From: Phoronis australis
Lineage: Eukaryota; Phoronida; Phoronidae
NCBI GenBank assembly: GCA_002633005.1
Contig: NMRA01000879.1
Span: forward strand, 17,674 to 81,673
Reading direction: 5' to 3'
Length of the DNA stretch: 64,000 nt
Shown: positions 22,726 to 34,351 of the stretch, piece by piece
How positions within the stretch are numbered: position 1 is the stretch's first letter
How the letters are laid out: each line of letters opens with the position of its first letter
Notes under the pieces: model-generated
What the model saw: only the letters and a program-made list of their open reading frames with translations
What the model was told of the DNA's origin: nothing
Databases searched by the model: none
Translations under genes and position numbers: made by a program

Positions 22726-23430
22726 TTATGAACTCCCCAGTATTCTCAGCTGAATCAGAGCACGGAATTTCAGCTGCCGTCTTATCCACCGGTACCAAGC
22801 TGCAGATGTTGAACCAGCCGGAACAGTAACAGACTTACAACCCACATTCGTGACTCTAACAGGAATTATATGATCCCTAGGGTTAATCTCATGCAATGTG
22901 GGCCAAACCGGCAAGTTACTAGGAAGTGACAGTGAACCGTACTCTTGGGTGGTAACCTGTAAACTACAAGATGTACAAGCATCGACTAATTGGGACATTC
23001 CAGACAAAGGAAACATGTTTGTCAGGCTTAACATCGCTTGGAAGAGAAGTTTCACGATTAAAAATAACATTTTTAAAAAACTGCAACCATTCTGAACAAT
23101 CGTCATTATCAACGACATCGATCAAAACACGCAAAGCATTAGTACCCACCATAGCAGGAACACGGAAATCATAAGAAGTGTTTGGAACAACCAAAGACAC
23201 TACATTAATTGACTCATCGGGATCGGGTATTCCAACAGTGACACTAACGTAACCCTTGTAAGGCAAAACTTCCCCGTTAGCGCACTCAACACGCAAAGGT
23301 GCAGTAATGTCTGAAATAGGCAGCACAGACAAACCAATATACTGACACTAGCTCTCAGAGATCGTACTTACCCTAGAGCCTGTATCGAGTAAACGTATAC
23401 ATCTCACATTTGCAATCGTGATTTCCTTTT
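22726..23430 (-). pseudogene. gypsy aspartic protease and linker, broken
   Basis: Protease catalytic motif LLDTGS at 23,375-23,389, followed by an in-frame TAG and then by ECANGEVLPYKGYVSV, typical of retropepsin-like domains. A frameshift near 23,050 separates it from LPSNLPVWP...RDHIIPVRV, the usual linker leading to RT. Confidence 0.75.
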
Positions 23431-23525
23431 CAAAGGACTCCCTTACTAAGCCTACTGAGGGGGCTTTCCATGCAATCGGTCTGATGCCCCTATGCCGACG
23501 ACCGAGTGAAGTTTAAAGCAACTGT

Positions 23526-24650
23526 GCAATCGGCAGCTCTATGACCGTATTCATGGCACCGAAAACAAACGCCCGTCAAATCTGAGTAAAGAGTTGTCAG
23601 CCCTCACATCAGTAGACTTGATCTACTTCGAGTGAAACTACCTTCAAGTTTCTCTATTCTTATAGCCAAAGCATAAATCATGGTAACCATTTTGTCGGTT
23701 TTATCACCACTATCAACAGAGTGATGTGACAGCAATTTTCTGCTGAACTCAGTGTCTAAACGACGGGCCCGAATCAGTAGCTTGTCAAATGATTCCTCAC
23801 TATAGTGTTCCACAAAATGCTTTAGACCAAGTCAGTCGTCACTTGACATGAAACCAGACACAGAATGTGATTTTAGCACAGCCTCTTTCGGAATAGGGCA
23901 TGATTCAGACAGTTTCATTTGAACTACTAATCTCTCTTAGCGCCAAGCCCAATGGGTAACGCTTTCATTTTTCTCCCGTCTAGAACTGTATTTTTTTCCA
24001 ACAGGTAACACATCACCGTATCTAGACTTTAACTTACTAAACATTTCGTTTACAGACAAATCAGATTCAAGCAATTGAGCGGCACTGCGCCTTAACGAGC
24101 GTCTGATCGCTTGTTTCAGAAAACCATCGTTTTGTAACGTAACCTACAAACACTAAACTTCGCATAACCACCGTTGAAAGGAAATGTTTGCGCTCTCACT
24201 ATCCGAAAATGTGGGTAAGCAAAGAAGGTCATTATAAAAAACGTTACCCCATGAATTCACACTTCAAGACGCTAGATTACTCTCAACACTTCTAGTGTCG
24301 CCGGACCCAACGACATACGACAAAATTTTCTTTTGAACATGAGACGGATCACCTATCAGTGAAATCAACGATGACAATTTTCATCACTTTTACAGGTACA
24401 GTTACGGAGAAATGACTCATCAGTGCTAGTAGCTTTTGAAATTTTCAATTCGAAACCCTCGAAATGGTTCTTGCGTACAAAATTAACACACTTGTTAACC
24501 ATTTTGTCAGAATCAAAGATTATGTAAAAGGTTAAGTTAACTCACCAAGCATGCTTAACCCCATTGCGAATTTCAGCGGGTAGAAAACTCAGCCTCACCA
24601 TCCTCACACTCTGGCACGTCACTAACAATCACACTTTTGTCACACAGCTA
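23526..24650 (-). pseudogene. gypsy gag remains with CCHC zinc knuckle
   Basis: The zinc knuckle is CFRCHEYGHRAADC (C-x2-C-x4-H-x4-C) at 23,526-23,568. Upstream the frame is interrupted many times; one open segment (23,604-23,813) includes EESFDKLLIRARRLD. The knuckle binds RNA in gag proteins. Confidence 0.7.
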
Positions 24651-25119
24651 ATCCATGAGAAAGGATGAAATATATGTACACGGATCATAAACAAATTTAG
24701 AATCACTCCAATAATGCGAGAAAACTTGGACCTACATGTACTGCACGAAAATAGACTCGCTTAAGAAATTAAAGAACTCTCAAAACAAGGCACATTAAAT
24801 GAACTTATGTCAAGCAACAGTAACAAAAAACATTTTCAATGTCACAAAATGCTACTGAGTTCAGTTTTCATCAGGATAGGACGTAGTCAAACACATAGTC
24901 CAGAAAGTTCCGTTCTTGGCGACCACGAGGTTCTGTTCCAGACACCACCACGAATTTGTGACCACAATAGTAGCAAATTTAGGCAATGTCCTTTCCAATG
25001 AAAATTCTTACCCAAGCTGTGACACAAGTCAGTTAGCAGTTCATTTCACCATGTAAGGCCGTAGCACGGTCATAATTTTAAAGACGTCGTCAGCGAAAAC
25101 GTGTGGTATGTTCGATTTA

Positions 25120-25258
25120 CGTCGCTATCGAAGTCCCCGACACATACAGTCGCGCCCGCAATTCCACGTAACAAGGCACATTGAGACGCAAGAATAACTG
25201 AACCATTACAACTAAATATGAATAACAATATGCGTAAAGTTACTAACGTCCCGTCACA
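25120..25258 (-). repeat. 5' LTR of the minus-strand gypsy element
   Basis: Starts TGTGACGGGACGTTAG on the minus strand and is the partner of 16,880-17,038. Shared stretches include GTTACTAACGTCCCGTCACA-type sequence (reverse strand) and GAAGTCCCCGACA. About 139 bp, unusually short for an LTR. Confidence 0.85.
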
Positions 25259-25299
25259 TACAATTAAGTAGTATCTAATGTAAGTATTCTAACACTTAG

Positions 25300-27580
25300 A
25301 TATGCTATGACGAATATATAAAAGCAAAAATATGTACAGATTCATGTATGGAAATCAACGGAACATAAAAATTTACTAACGTTGCTTAGGAGGAATTCAT
25401 TGAGAACGAGGTCCAGGTTAGGACTACCATTAAATAATAATGTAACTCTAGTAGGGATATTATTACAAGAATTGAGAGTGTTAACAATTGATTGGTTTCC
25501 ACCGAGTGCACGAAAGAGTGAGTCTCTCAGGTATTCGATGAGGGAACATTTGAAGAAAATATGTGGATAAGATTGAGGGTTACCACATTTACAATTTGAA
25601 GAGACATTACAAAACTTATGCCGAAACTTGTCAGAGTTGAGGAAAAGGCCACATCTTGATCTATACAATGCTACTTCGTTATCGCGGGGAAGGTAGGATT
25701 TAATCAAGGTTGTTAAGTTATCAAAATTGTGAAAAACATTTCCAAAATTATTTTTTATACTCGTAAAAGAGTTGCTTTCCTTAACAGAGACTGGAAGAGA
25801 ATTCCAGTTATTGATGCACATCATGACTGTAGACCTTCTGAATGCCTGACTGAACGACGGAGGAATTGCATATGGGGTGGAGGATCTCACATCATTACGA
25901 AGGCCTTGTTTAGTGCATAGATCAAATATTTTTTGACAGAGACGTTGTTGGTATTGTTTATTACTTTGAAAGTAAATGTGGTCATGTGTAGATTGCGTCG
26001 AGTGGCCACTTGAGACTATTCAAAACCTTAACACTATTGGATCTCCTGTAAGCCCCGGTTATGTGTAAGGCGGCTTGATATTGTAACTTCTCCAAATGTT
26101 GGAGTACACCCATATTGGCAAACTGATATATAATATCACAATAATCAATGTGTAGAAGTATAAATGATTTGAACAAAGCTTCTAAATGTGTAGAATTTAG
26201 ATGACGAGAGACAAGCTCAAGTGGGTTGATTAGTTCCTGACTTTTTTGTACGAGCTCCCGAACGTGAGGTGTGAATGAAAGTTTTTCATCTTACAGTAAA
26301 CCAAGATGTCTGTGCGACAGTTTTCTAGGAATGATTTCATCATTGAGTTTAATGTCATAAAACAGGTCAACAAGGAAGAGAGCATGAATAGATTTGGAGA
26401 AGGTGAGCGCATCGCTTTTTTCTGGTTTAAAATTAATTCTCCATTATTGTGACTAGTAGCTGAGTTTATTTAAGTCGTGTTGAAGCTGCGAATAACTTTC
26501 ATGGCTGCTCCCTGCGAAGGGGTAAAAAATTGCTGTGTCATCTGCATAATGGTATGTGCTACATGACAGACTATCAGGAAGGTCATTAATATAAACCAAG
26601 AGTGAAGAGGGCCCAATACGCTACCCTGCGGTACATCTGCGTTTACAAATCCAGGAGGGGATAAAGTTTAAAGTACGCCGTCGACACGAACACAGTATGT
26701 TCTATGGGAGAAATATGAAGTGATCATGTTTAAAGGATTACCAATAATGCCATAGGATCGAAGTTTGTGAAGTAGAAGGTTGTGAGGCGCACAGTCGACC
26801 TGACACTCTCCCCAGACTCAAAATGTAAATGAATCTCATGTACTATTTCAACAAGTTTGCCACGGTGCTGTTCCCAATCAAAAAACAAATTGACGATGAT
26901 AGATCAAGTTGTTTTGTTTGAGAAATATAAGAATACTTTGAGCAATGATCTTCTCGAAGATTTTGGATAGGGTGTTAAGTAAAGTTATTGGGCGATAATT
27001 TGAAATTTCAGTTTTGGAATCTTTATTGTGTATAGGGACTATAATTCCATGTTTCCAAGAAGACAGAGATGTTTACCTATCTGAAGAAGTTTGTTTAACA
27101 TATGGGTCAATGGCATGTTATTGAGTTGGAAATCATTTTGATCATCTTGTTGGTGATTAAAGCTGTGCCACCATTCTTATCATTGGGGTAAATTTCATTG
27201 AGATACTTCCAGACATCAGTTTGATTAGCCGGGATATCAGACAACTCACCGAAACAACGTTCACGAAGAAAGGGAAAGTTACCTACGTCAGTTGGTGTAA
27301 TGTGGCTTTTGTTTGTCAAAATTTTGAGAAACAGGTCCCACTTTTCACTACTACTAGAGGCTAGGTTATTATTGTGGTTGATTACTGGAAAAGAGGATTG
27401 TTGTGACTGCCGCGTATTTTATTGATGATGTTCCAATATTTTTGGAGATTTTGCTTGCGTTGTAAATTTGTTGTAAGAGCTTGTGGCGGTGATCAGCTTT
27501 GGCTTGATTTACTAAAGTTTCTACCAGGCGTGACTGCTCCTTGTATCAGTTGTAGATTATAGTGTTGTTAGATCATCTGA
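25300..27580 (-). pseudogene. Non-LTR retrotransposon (LINE, CR1/Jockey-like), 5'-truncated and broken
   Basis: Reading right to left: a linker with basic residues (near 27,540-27,400), RT fingers (around 27,050), QGSVLGP (near 26,620), the catalytic YADDTA (26,530-26,550), thumb sequence (ILLHIDYCDIIYQ at 26,150; LEKLQYQAALHITGA at 26,080), then a 182-codon C-terminal frame (25,342-25,890) with a Cys/His motif CKCGNPQSYPHIFFKC. Frameshifts and stops lie between these. No endonuclease domain remains. The 3' end touches the gypsy LTR at 25,258. Confidence 0.85.
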
Positions 27581-27599
27581 AAGAGCTGTAAAGTCTGTT

Positions 27600-29920
27600 T
27601 CTTGTGCAGATTATGCGTTTAATATTATTGTTAAATCACGGTTGGCTGTTGTGTTTAAAAAAACTGTTGAAGTCTTGTCTAAGATAAAATCAGCTTCTCA
27701 GTTGAATATTGGGCATTTTGTCGTTATTCATGGTTCATTGTGGCCGATTTTGTTTCTTTACTGTAGTTATTCATTGTCAGTTATGGAACTGCCGTTTAGC
27801 ACGTTTACAATGTATTTTACCCGTTTTGAAAAATAATCTTTCTTGGGCGGCAGATCAAAGGGAGGCTGGGGGCTATAGCCCCCACTTATTTCAGTGCTAA
27901 ACAGTCCATGTCTTGATGTAATAAATTTGGGTTGTGTGCTGTTACAACGAAATAAGTTGTGTGCCTCCGCACAGCAGGTCTCGTGTAGACAGAGGGCGTC
28001 GCAGCTGGCGTGCCTCGCTGGTTCCCTACGTGCCCAGCCAGCACACAGGTCTTACGCAGTATCACAAGCAATTAGTTGATGTACATGTAACCTCGGCTGG
28101 TTAAGCTTTACAACAACATGAAAAAATGGGGGATTATGAACGATATTTAGCCTTGTCGTGCGATTGACGTAGTAACAACTATTTCTTTCCTGCAATAACC
28201 TTTAATATCCGCTTGCTTGAAGAACATCCATACACAAAGAACACTGACCGATTTTACGGGTGCCTTATTCATACTGTATGAATACAGGACAGTATCGTTT
28301 AAAAATAAAAAGTCATCGACAGTAGAAAGATGCATTCTGAAAAGGCGCAATCACAATTTCTGGGATTTACATTTCCTGAACATAATTTTTAAGCACCAGG
28401 TTGTCTGTACAGCAGACCACATTTACACTTCAGCCATCAGTCATGCCAATTTGTTTGCGTAAAGCACAGTGAAAACCTGTCCTGTCATTATTCAACGGCT
28501 CCCGCACAACAGGGGATTGGGATTTTAGTTAAAATTTCTCGGCTGAGGGTCGCGCATTAAGTATATTAGATTAAGTGTGGTCCGAAATTTTGTGTGGGAG
28601 CGGGGCTGATCTCTTTGTCAGCGCACAATTACATGTACACGGTGTGGGGATACTACAAAACGCCAACAAGTGACTAGTGTTGATCGGGGGGATTTCATAT
28701 CCATGAGAAAGGAATTTCGTGTGTGAAAGAAGAATAATTGTAAGTTGGCAATTCCGAACAATGCACATGAAAGGAACTGAGTTCGTGTCCTTTGCTTTTT
28801 ACTTTACAACATTCTCCTGTTTTTAAGTTGTATATCACAACAAGCTGGGCGGATGACCACTGTAACCAATATCTTACACTGACGACTGATTTTGTCCATT
28901 CTGGTAGGGTTGGAGGGCAGCTCTCTTTTGTTCGATAATTGCTCTAATTTTCGATAAGATCGTATCTTATATCCTCACCGGGCTGTGCTGTTAAAAATAA
29001 GTTAAGTTATAAAATGTTTGAACATAAACCAATGACATTTCTGAATTGCCCATCAAATACTGGTCAAGCTTATATAGTTTTTGAATCACCAAAATCGACC
29101 AACTACAATCGAAGTTAAGACAATCTATGCTGTCCAAACGTACCAACGTACTGGGTTTGACTGTGTTATAAGCCTGGAAGATAATTTATCTTCATGTTGT
29201 CTCACCAGATAAAAGACTATGCTCTGCAGTTAACAAGGGAGCTAGATGTTACCACACGCTCACAACCGCGATACTGAACGGGAACAACGCCCCCAATGAA
29301 CTTTAAAAACGTGTCATTTATTAATACGACACCAATGAGGTCATTTTCAAACTAGTTCACCTTTAATTTAGACACCCCATTAAATGCGACCCGTGTCATA
29401 TTTTAATTTAAAAAAGTTACCCGGGGTCATTGTTCAACACTCAGTGAAAAGGCTTATTGGGGATCCAAGAAAGCACGTCCCGAGTGAGCGGTACGTCTCG
29501 TGGATATAATGTACTTGCATCGAGCGACACGAATTAAATGATAAATTCTTAGTGACTACTTTTTAAGAAAAAAAAAATAAAACGCTCGCATTGGATCGAC
29601 AAGCGTGCAGCTGCTCAGGCCCTGACTTTAGAATCTGTCAATGATTGCTTTCTTCTAATAGTTTGATATTATCCCTATCCACAGATTAACTTTTAAAAAA
29701 ATGGATGTAAGTGCTATATCACATGTTTTTGTATGCTTCTGGAAACAATTACACTCTTCGACTTCTTTATATCTAAGATATCGCGCTTTGAATAGGAAAA
29801 TTTACCCCGTTTGTTTACGTGACAATTAGCCGTGTCACGTGACTAGTAGCAGTCTCCAACATGACGTCAAGTTGTCAGCTGCAGTAGCGCGTGCGCCCGG
29901 TCTGTAGTATTTTAAAAAGT
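27600..29920. other. No gene recognised
   Basis: Within the long third intron of LCCL gene A. Only short unsupported frames; a GGGGGCTATAGCCCCC palindrome at about 27,868 may be a fragment of a G-rich-ended transposon. Confidence 0.4.
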
Positions 29921-29926
29921 CTATGG

Positions 29927-30227
29927 CAGTGCCGGTTTTAGGGTGGGAAGGGGTCATGTCCCCCCTTAAATTCTCACAGACTCCATTTGACAGTTCGGGA
30001 TGTGAATTGCTGACTGGCATATGCACGCGCCTAGGGGTCTCAGTAGCCGGAACGCACCATGTATAGCCTTACAAAAACCTTTTTTTCCAATACTCTTACT
30101 TCCCTAAAGTTTAGGCTGGGTGTGCACGCGCGCTGGAATTGGCGAAATTCTGGTTATTCCTGTGCACTGCCCCCCACTCNCCCGCCCCCCCCCCCCCCCC
30201 TAATTCAAAATACTGGATCAGCCCCTG
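29927..30227. mobile_element. 301 bp MITE-like element with TATGG target duplication
   Basis: The left end CAGTGCCGGTTTTAG and the right end (reverse) CAGGGGCTGATCCAG are imperfect inverted repeats. Each is flanked by TATGG (29,922-29,926 and 30,228-30,232). It contains a long C-tract and the window's only N, at 30,180. Ends of the CAGxGxCxG type occur in several cut-and-paste families. Confidence 0.6.
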
Positions 30228-31080
30228 TATGGTCACGGGAAATTTTATTTTTAATAACCAAACTTGAGCCAGAGCACACTGGTAGGTACTTATGTCTTAT
30301 TGGAACATCACTCGGCGACTTAATAGGATTGTGAAATATGTAAAAAGCGCAAAAATACCCCTATTGCCACAGGCCAAGGGTCGAGGTTGTCGTGCTTCGT
30401 GGGTGTGGGGTCGAGGGGTTTCAGAGCAGTCCCTCGAATTGCCCAATATAGTTGTTGAAACAAGAATTTGGTACTTTTTTATTGTAGCGCGTCTTTTAGG
30501 TGAAATATCTGATCACCGCAGCAAGAATACCCCACTGATAAAACTGACATTGCTTTGGCAATTTGGACCTGTACAACCGTACGGCGTAACCTGTCACAAG
30601 CAAAATCTTTTGTGATAATTTGGACAAATTGTGCTAATTTGGACCTGTATCGCTCACACAAATCGGTACAACTTTGAAACTGAGGTAATTTGGGAGGTTG
30701 GGAGAAGCTGGGCCTGCACAGCGCTCCCATTTAATTGTGTAAGCACGCGTAATGTTCCAAAACGTGAATTAGCTGAGACAAATCCAAGATGAAGCTTAAA
30801 TTTGTTTTAAATCCGTTTTAAAAAGAGATTTTAAGATTGTCTTAGGGCTTTGACTTAAATTCTAAGCTTCAATTTGACTAATTTACTGGAACTAGAATTT
30901 TCATAATTGGAAGTCGAGACAAATCTTAAACTTAAGTCAAAAGTCAACTTAAGTCAGTTCCTTGAAGTGCGCCCAGAGTCTACCTTACATGCAAACTTAG
31001 GTACTTTCTTGTCCACTCCTACATGTAGATGAACATCGGCGGGCTGTAAGGTATTTTTTGAAAGAGTAACAGCCACTTAC

Positions 31081-31153
31081 GCTTGTGTAACGATACGTTC
31101 CATACACGACATTGCCACTGGAACACTCTTGTTTGGGACAGACGTAGTCCGAG
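31081..31153 (-). CDS. LCCL gene A, exon 3 (73 bp): LCCL-like core
   Basis: Acceptor CTTTTAG| and donor AGC|GTAAGT flank a 73 bp exon that carries on the phase-2 codon from exon 2 and ends in phase 0. It encodes DYVCPKQEC and then VVYGTYRYTS. This is the LCCL pattern of two cysteines followed by an aromatic-Gly-Thr-x-x-Tyr segment, in which the Cys-Pro-x-x-x-Cys variant stands in for the usual Cys-Pro-x-x-Cys. It matches the exon at 51,417-51,489 in length, phase and splice sites. The intron that follows is about 14.9 kb long and is filled by a LINE and a gypsy element. Confidence 0.85.
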
Positions 31154-32713
31154 CTAAAAGATCAATGAGAAGCATTACTTTTCAAAAATACCACAATATG
31201 CATCATACAACTGGATAAAATGTACATGTACATGAAGTGTTAAACATAATGTCAAAGATGCATTTTCCCCTCTTTAATCTACGAAATACGAAAATCCAGC
31301 TTCATGAAATTGGTCTGGTAAATGAAGTGTTCCTTGTGCTTCCCTACCGGTATCAATAATAAAATTCAAAGAATTATCGGCTCAAGAAACGCTTCTTCAG
31401 AGCTCTTTCTAGTGAATTAATCCTGACATTGCGGATTTAAAACTGACGCATGTACACACTTCCATTGACCGGAGTTGCCTGCTCAATCGCCAGCAGTCGG
31501 GTGAACTTGATAATGTTTCAAACTCCAAACCACTTAGTTTTAGAAAACAAAAGACTTCTAGTTGGAACTGCAGCAGTTCATTTACTAGAAAACGTTGGAG
31601 CACACAATGACACAGAGTGTTAAGTTTGGAAACGGGTTTTAACACGGTATGTGATACTACAGAAATATGCACATTTCTCTAATTTGGTAATATTTGATCT
31701 CCGAAATCGCCAACCGAATTCGTAAGAAACTCTGACCGATTTTTTTGTGCACGTTTCTCCAAATTTTTAAACGGTTCAATTTTGCACTGAATTTATCAAA
31801 AAGTTTTGTCGTTTTTATTAAGCGCCAAAATTACATGAATGAAAAACGAACTGATAATTTAGAAAACTGGAACCGTGTTTTTGAGATTGAACCTTGAGAA
31901 TTTGTATTAAATGCATTGCAGTGATGTTACCGTTCTTTTGCTAAGACAGCGCGTTTCTTTTCTCTTAATTTCTACGAATAGGACATGGACATTCAACCCA
32001 TTGGGAAATTGGTAAAAAGTCAAAATCGAATTCTACAGACAATATATGTTTACGGGTATCGACATGCTTATTTAAAGAAATCAAATTTGTTCAATTTGAC
32101 TATGGCATTAAAAAATCCTTAAGTCCTCAAAGTGTACCACTTCCAGTCTTGAGGAATTCCGTTGACTTATTATAATTACAGGACAGGCGGACGCCCTCTG
32201 CTGTGCTTTCGCAATACACGACCCATGCATGCAGCAGCGATCCAAGCACGAGAGGAAGCATATCTCCCTCCTCCGTGTATACTAATTGAAAGATAACATG
32301 GCTTAATGAACATGATTTTGAAAGACTATTCAAAACTTTCACTATCTTGACCATCTGCATTCAAAAGGTATCTGTGCACCACCTACGGCGTTGGAACAAC
32401 CGTTTGTGCAGGGGTTGTTAAGTTTCTCCTATGTACACGTACTTCTCTTCACAACTGTCCTCCTCACAACGAACGTGATTTATTTCCCCGCGAATACTGT
32501 CTTTTAATACGTTTGTCCTTAGGATGTACTACCGTATGCCTTAGAATCGGAGAGAAACATCGAGCTAATAATCAGACTCAATTAATGAACGCCTCAGCTT
32601 TTAAGAAACCTTAGCAACGGTATGATTGTCAATGCGTAGCATGCTTTTAAGTGCGTTAATCCTGGCCCACCGAGGATGTCCGCCATCGGACAATGCACAT
32701 ATGTATCAAAGCA

Positions 32714-32860
32714 GTGGCGGACCTAGGATATCATAAAGGGGGCCCAACATCTCAAAATGTTGCTTCGGGGAGTTAGGCAAAGCGCGAGTGTAAACGCACA
32801 GGCGGCCCGAAAGTTGCGGGGGCCTTGGATGTGAACGTTCGGTTCAGGAAGTCTATAGGT
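32714..32860 (+). mobile_element. Possible end of a CAGTGGCGGACC-type transposon
   Basis: CAGTGGCGGACCTAGGATAT followed by a G-rich tract looks like one terminus of the same kind of element as at 53,226. The other end was not found. Confidence 0.3.
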
Positions 32861-33349
32861 TGACTAAGAAAAGGAAACGCTATTCGGCGCAATCTGGAAT
32901 CTTAACCCCCCCCCCTGATAAAGTGCCGGTTCCTAAACCCTGAACCCAATATTTTCTCCCTGTTCACACTGTTGCTGGTTGGTGTTTCATTTCGCTTGCG
33001 GCAGCCAAGGGTGGGGGCGCCCCTTTAAATTCGCCTATGGAAAGTGTTATTTCTCCAACTCTCTACTCGACTGCATGGTAACTATTACCCCCGTCACACC
33101 AGAGGTGCGGTGCCCTTACAGTTTTTGGTCAGAACCGCCATCACGGCAGCAACATCCTCAATAGTGTTTCATAATTTTTCCCTACCCGCCTACATGTGTT
33201 TTTCTTCCCGCCACGAGATCGCTGTACGGTCGCCAGTGTACGTTTTCGGCGATTGCACTTTGGTTGTACTGCCACGGCGATGATGACGGCGTCGCGGTGA
33301 TCCCACTGCGGATTGGCCCGACCCGCGGTGGCACTGTGGATGTTTTGAG

Positions 33350-33441
33350 CGCAGCATTCTTGACACACCTTCGTTTCCAAGTCGTCATTTTTCCCGACAG
33401 ACACCTCGTTGTCGGGTAAAATGTATTGCTTGTTTGTTTGT
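33350..33441 (-). repeat. Dispersed repeat, copy 2
   Basis: The inverted partner of the repeat at 3,332-3,420, sharing the GAAACGAAGGTGTGTCAAG core and the CCCGACAA palindrome. Confidence 0.6.
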
Positions 33442-34281
33442 TGTCATTTCCCAAGGGGGCGGAGCTTGCCATATGTCGATTCCTAGGACGTGCGGTATAA
33501 CACGATACTTGTGGATGAAAGGCCATCGCCATACATTGGACGGTGTGCGTAAACTCCATGTACATTTTACAATAAATTTGGGATCTTGAGTTAGTACCTC
33601 AGTCCAGTTGAACATATTTAATTTCTTTGATTCCAATTTTTCCCATTTCAAATGTATAATTTTCAGATAGTTGACAAAATAAATAGACTTCGCTGCGAGA
33701 TCTTACATAACCTTGAATTGTTACTACCATCTTAATCACTAAGGTCGGATCATGGAAGCCTATGAACGAATTTAAAGCTTACTAATCCCAGTGATGTCGT
33801 ATTTTCCGATTTCTTATTTTGCAAAAATTGCAAACCAAACGCGTAAAGATTTGACTCTATTTCCAGCTTACGCATACAAACAGCGCATCTTCGTTCTCCC
33901 TATTTCATCTTTATTTAGTTGAGAAAAGCATAAATTCTTAGTGTAGAGACGTTTCAACTGTTGCGATAGTTACTGCATTGAGATTATGTTTTATTAGTAC
34001 TCCTAACCATTCCCTGGAAGTGCTTTTGCAAATCAGTGTATCTTAAAATGTGTTAGATTTGCCTTGTCAAACTACGAATGCGGACCACTCACTCCTTAAT
34101 TACAGCCACTGCACGTGACTGTATGTGTGTTTTTTAGGGTTATCAAATTACCTTTTATATGTTGCAAATACGAACATGTATACAAAGTTCATATACAAAC
34201 AAGATTTTGGTGAATTTATGAGGAGAAGCAGTTAGTGTTAATGGACTTGGAACTGATAGATTTTAATATAATGAAGCTTAC

Positions 34282-34351
34282 TTATCTTGCTTGTCATGGA
34301 ACTTAGTGTTACACGTTATAGTCGACGCGGATAGAATCTTCACAATGCAAC
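34282..34351 (-). CDS. LCCL gene A, exon 2 (70 bp): end of leader and start of LCCL-like domain
   Basis: This 70 bp exon has acceptor ATTTCAG| and donor AA|GTAAGC. It reads from phase 1 to phase 2 and contains KILSASTITCN, with the first LCCL cysteine in ITC. It is about 87% identical at nucleotide level to the exon at 48,832-48,901 on the other strand, with the same length, splice phases and flanking splice signals. The other two frames contain stops in one or both copies, so only this frame is conserved. LCCL domains (Limulus factor C, cochlin, Lgl1) normally start with a Cys at this position. Confidence 0.82.

Larger units (their letters stand above)
16880..25258 (-). mobile_element. Ty3/gypsy retrotransposon, full length but degraded, with two later insertions
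   Basis: The element reads right to left: 5' LTR 25,120-25,258, gag remains, CCHC knuckle, protease, reverse transcriptase, RNase H region, integrase, purine tract, 3' LTR 16,880-17,038. It spans 8.4 kb, of which about 2.8 kb is later insertions (20,902-22,522 and about 17,856-19,044), leaving a native length near 5.5 kb, normal for the group. Frameshifts and stops occur in gag, protease, RT and integrase, so it is dead. It sits in the third intron of LCCL gene A, next to the 3' end of a LINE. No clear flanking target duplication was found. Confidence 0.9.
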
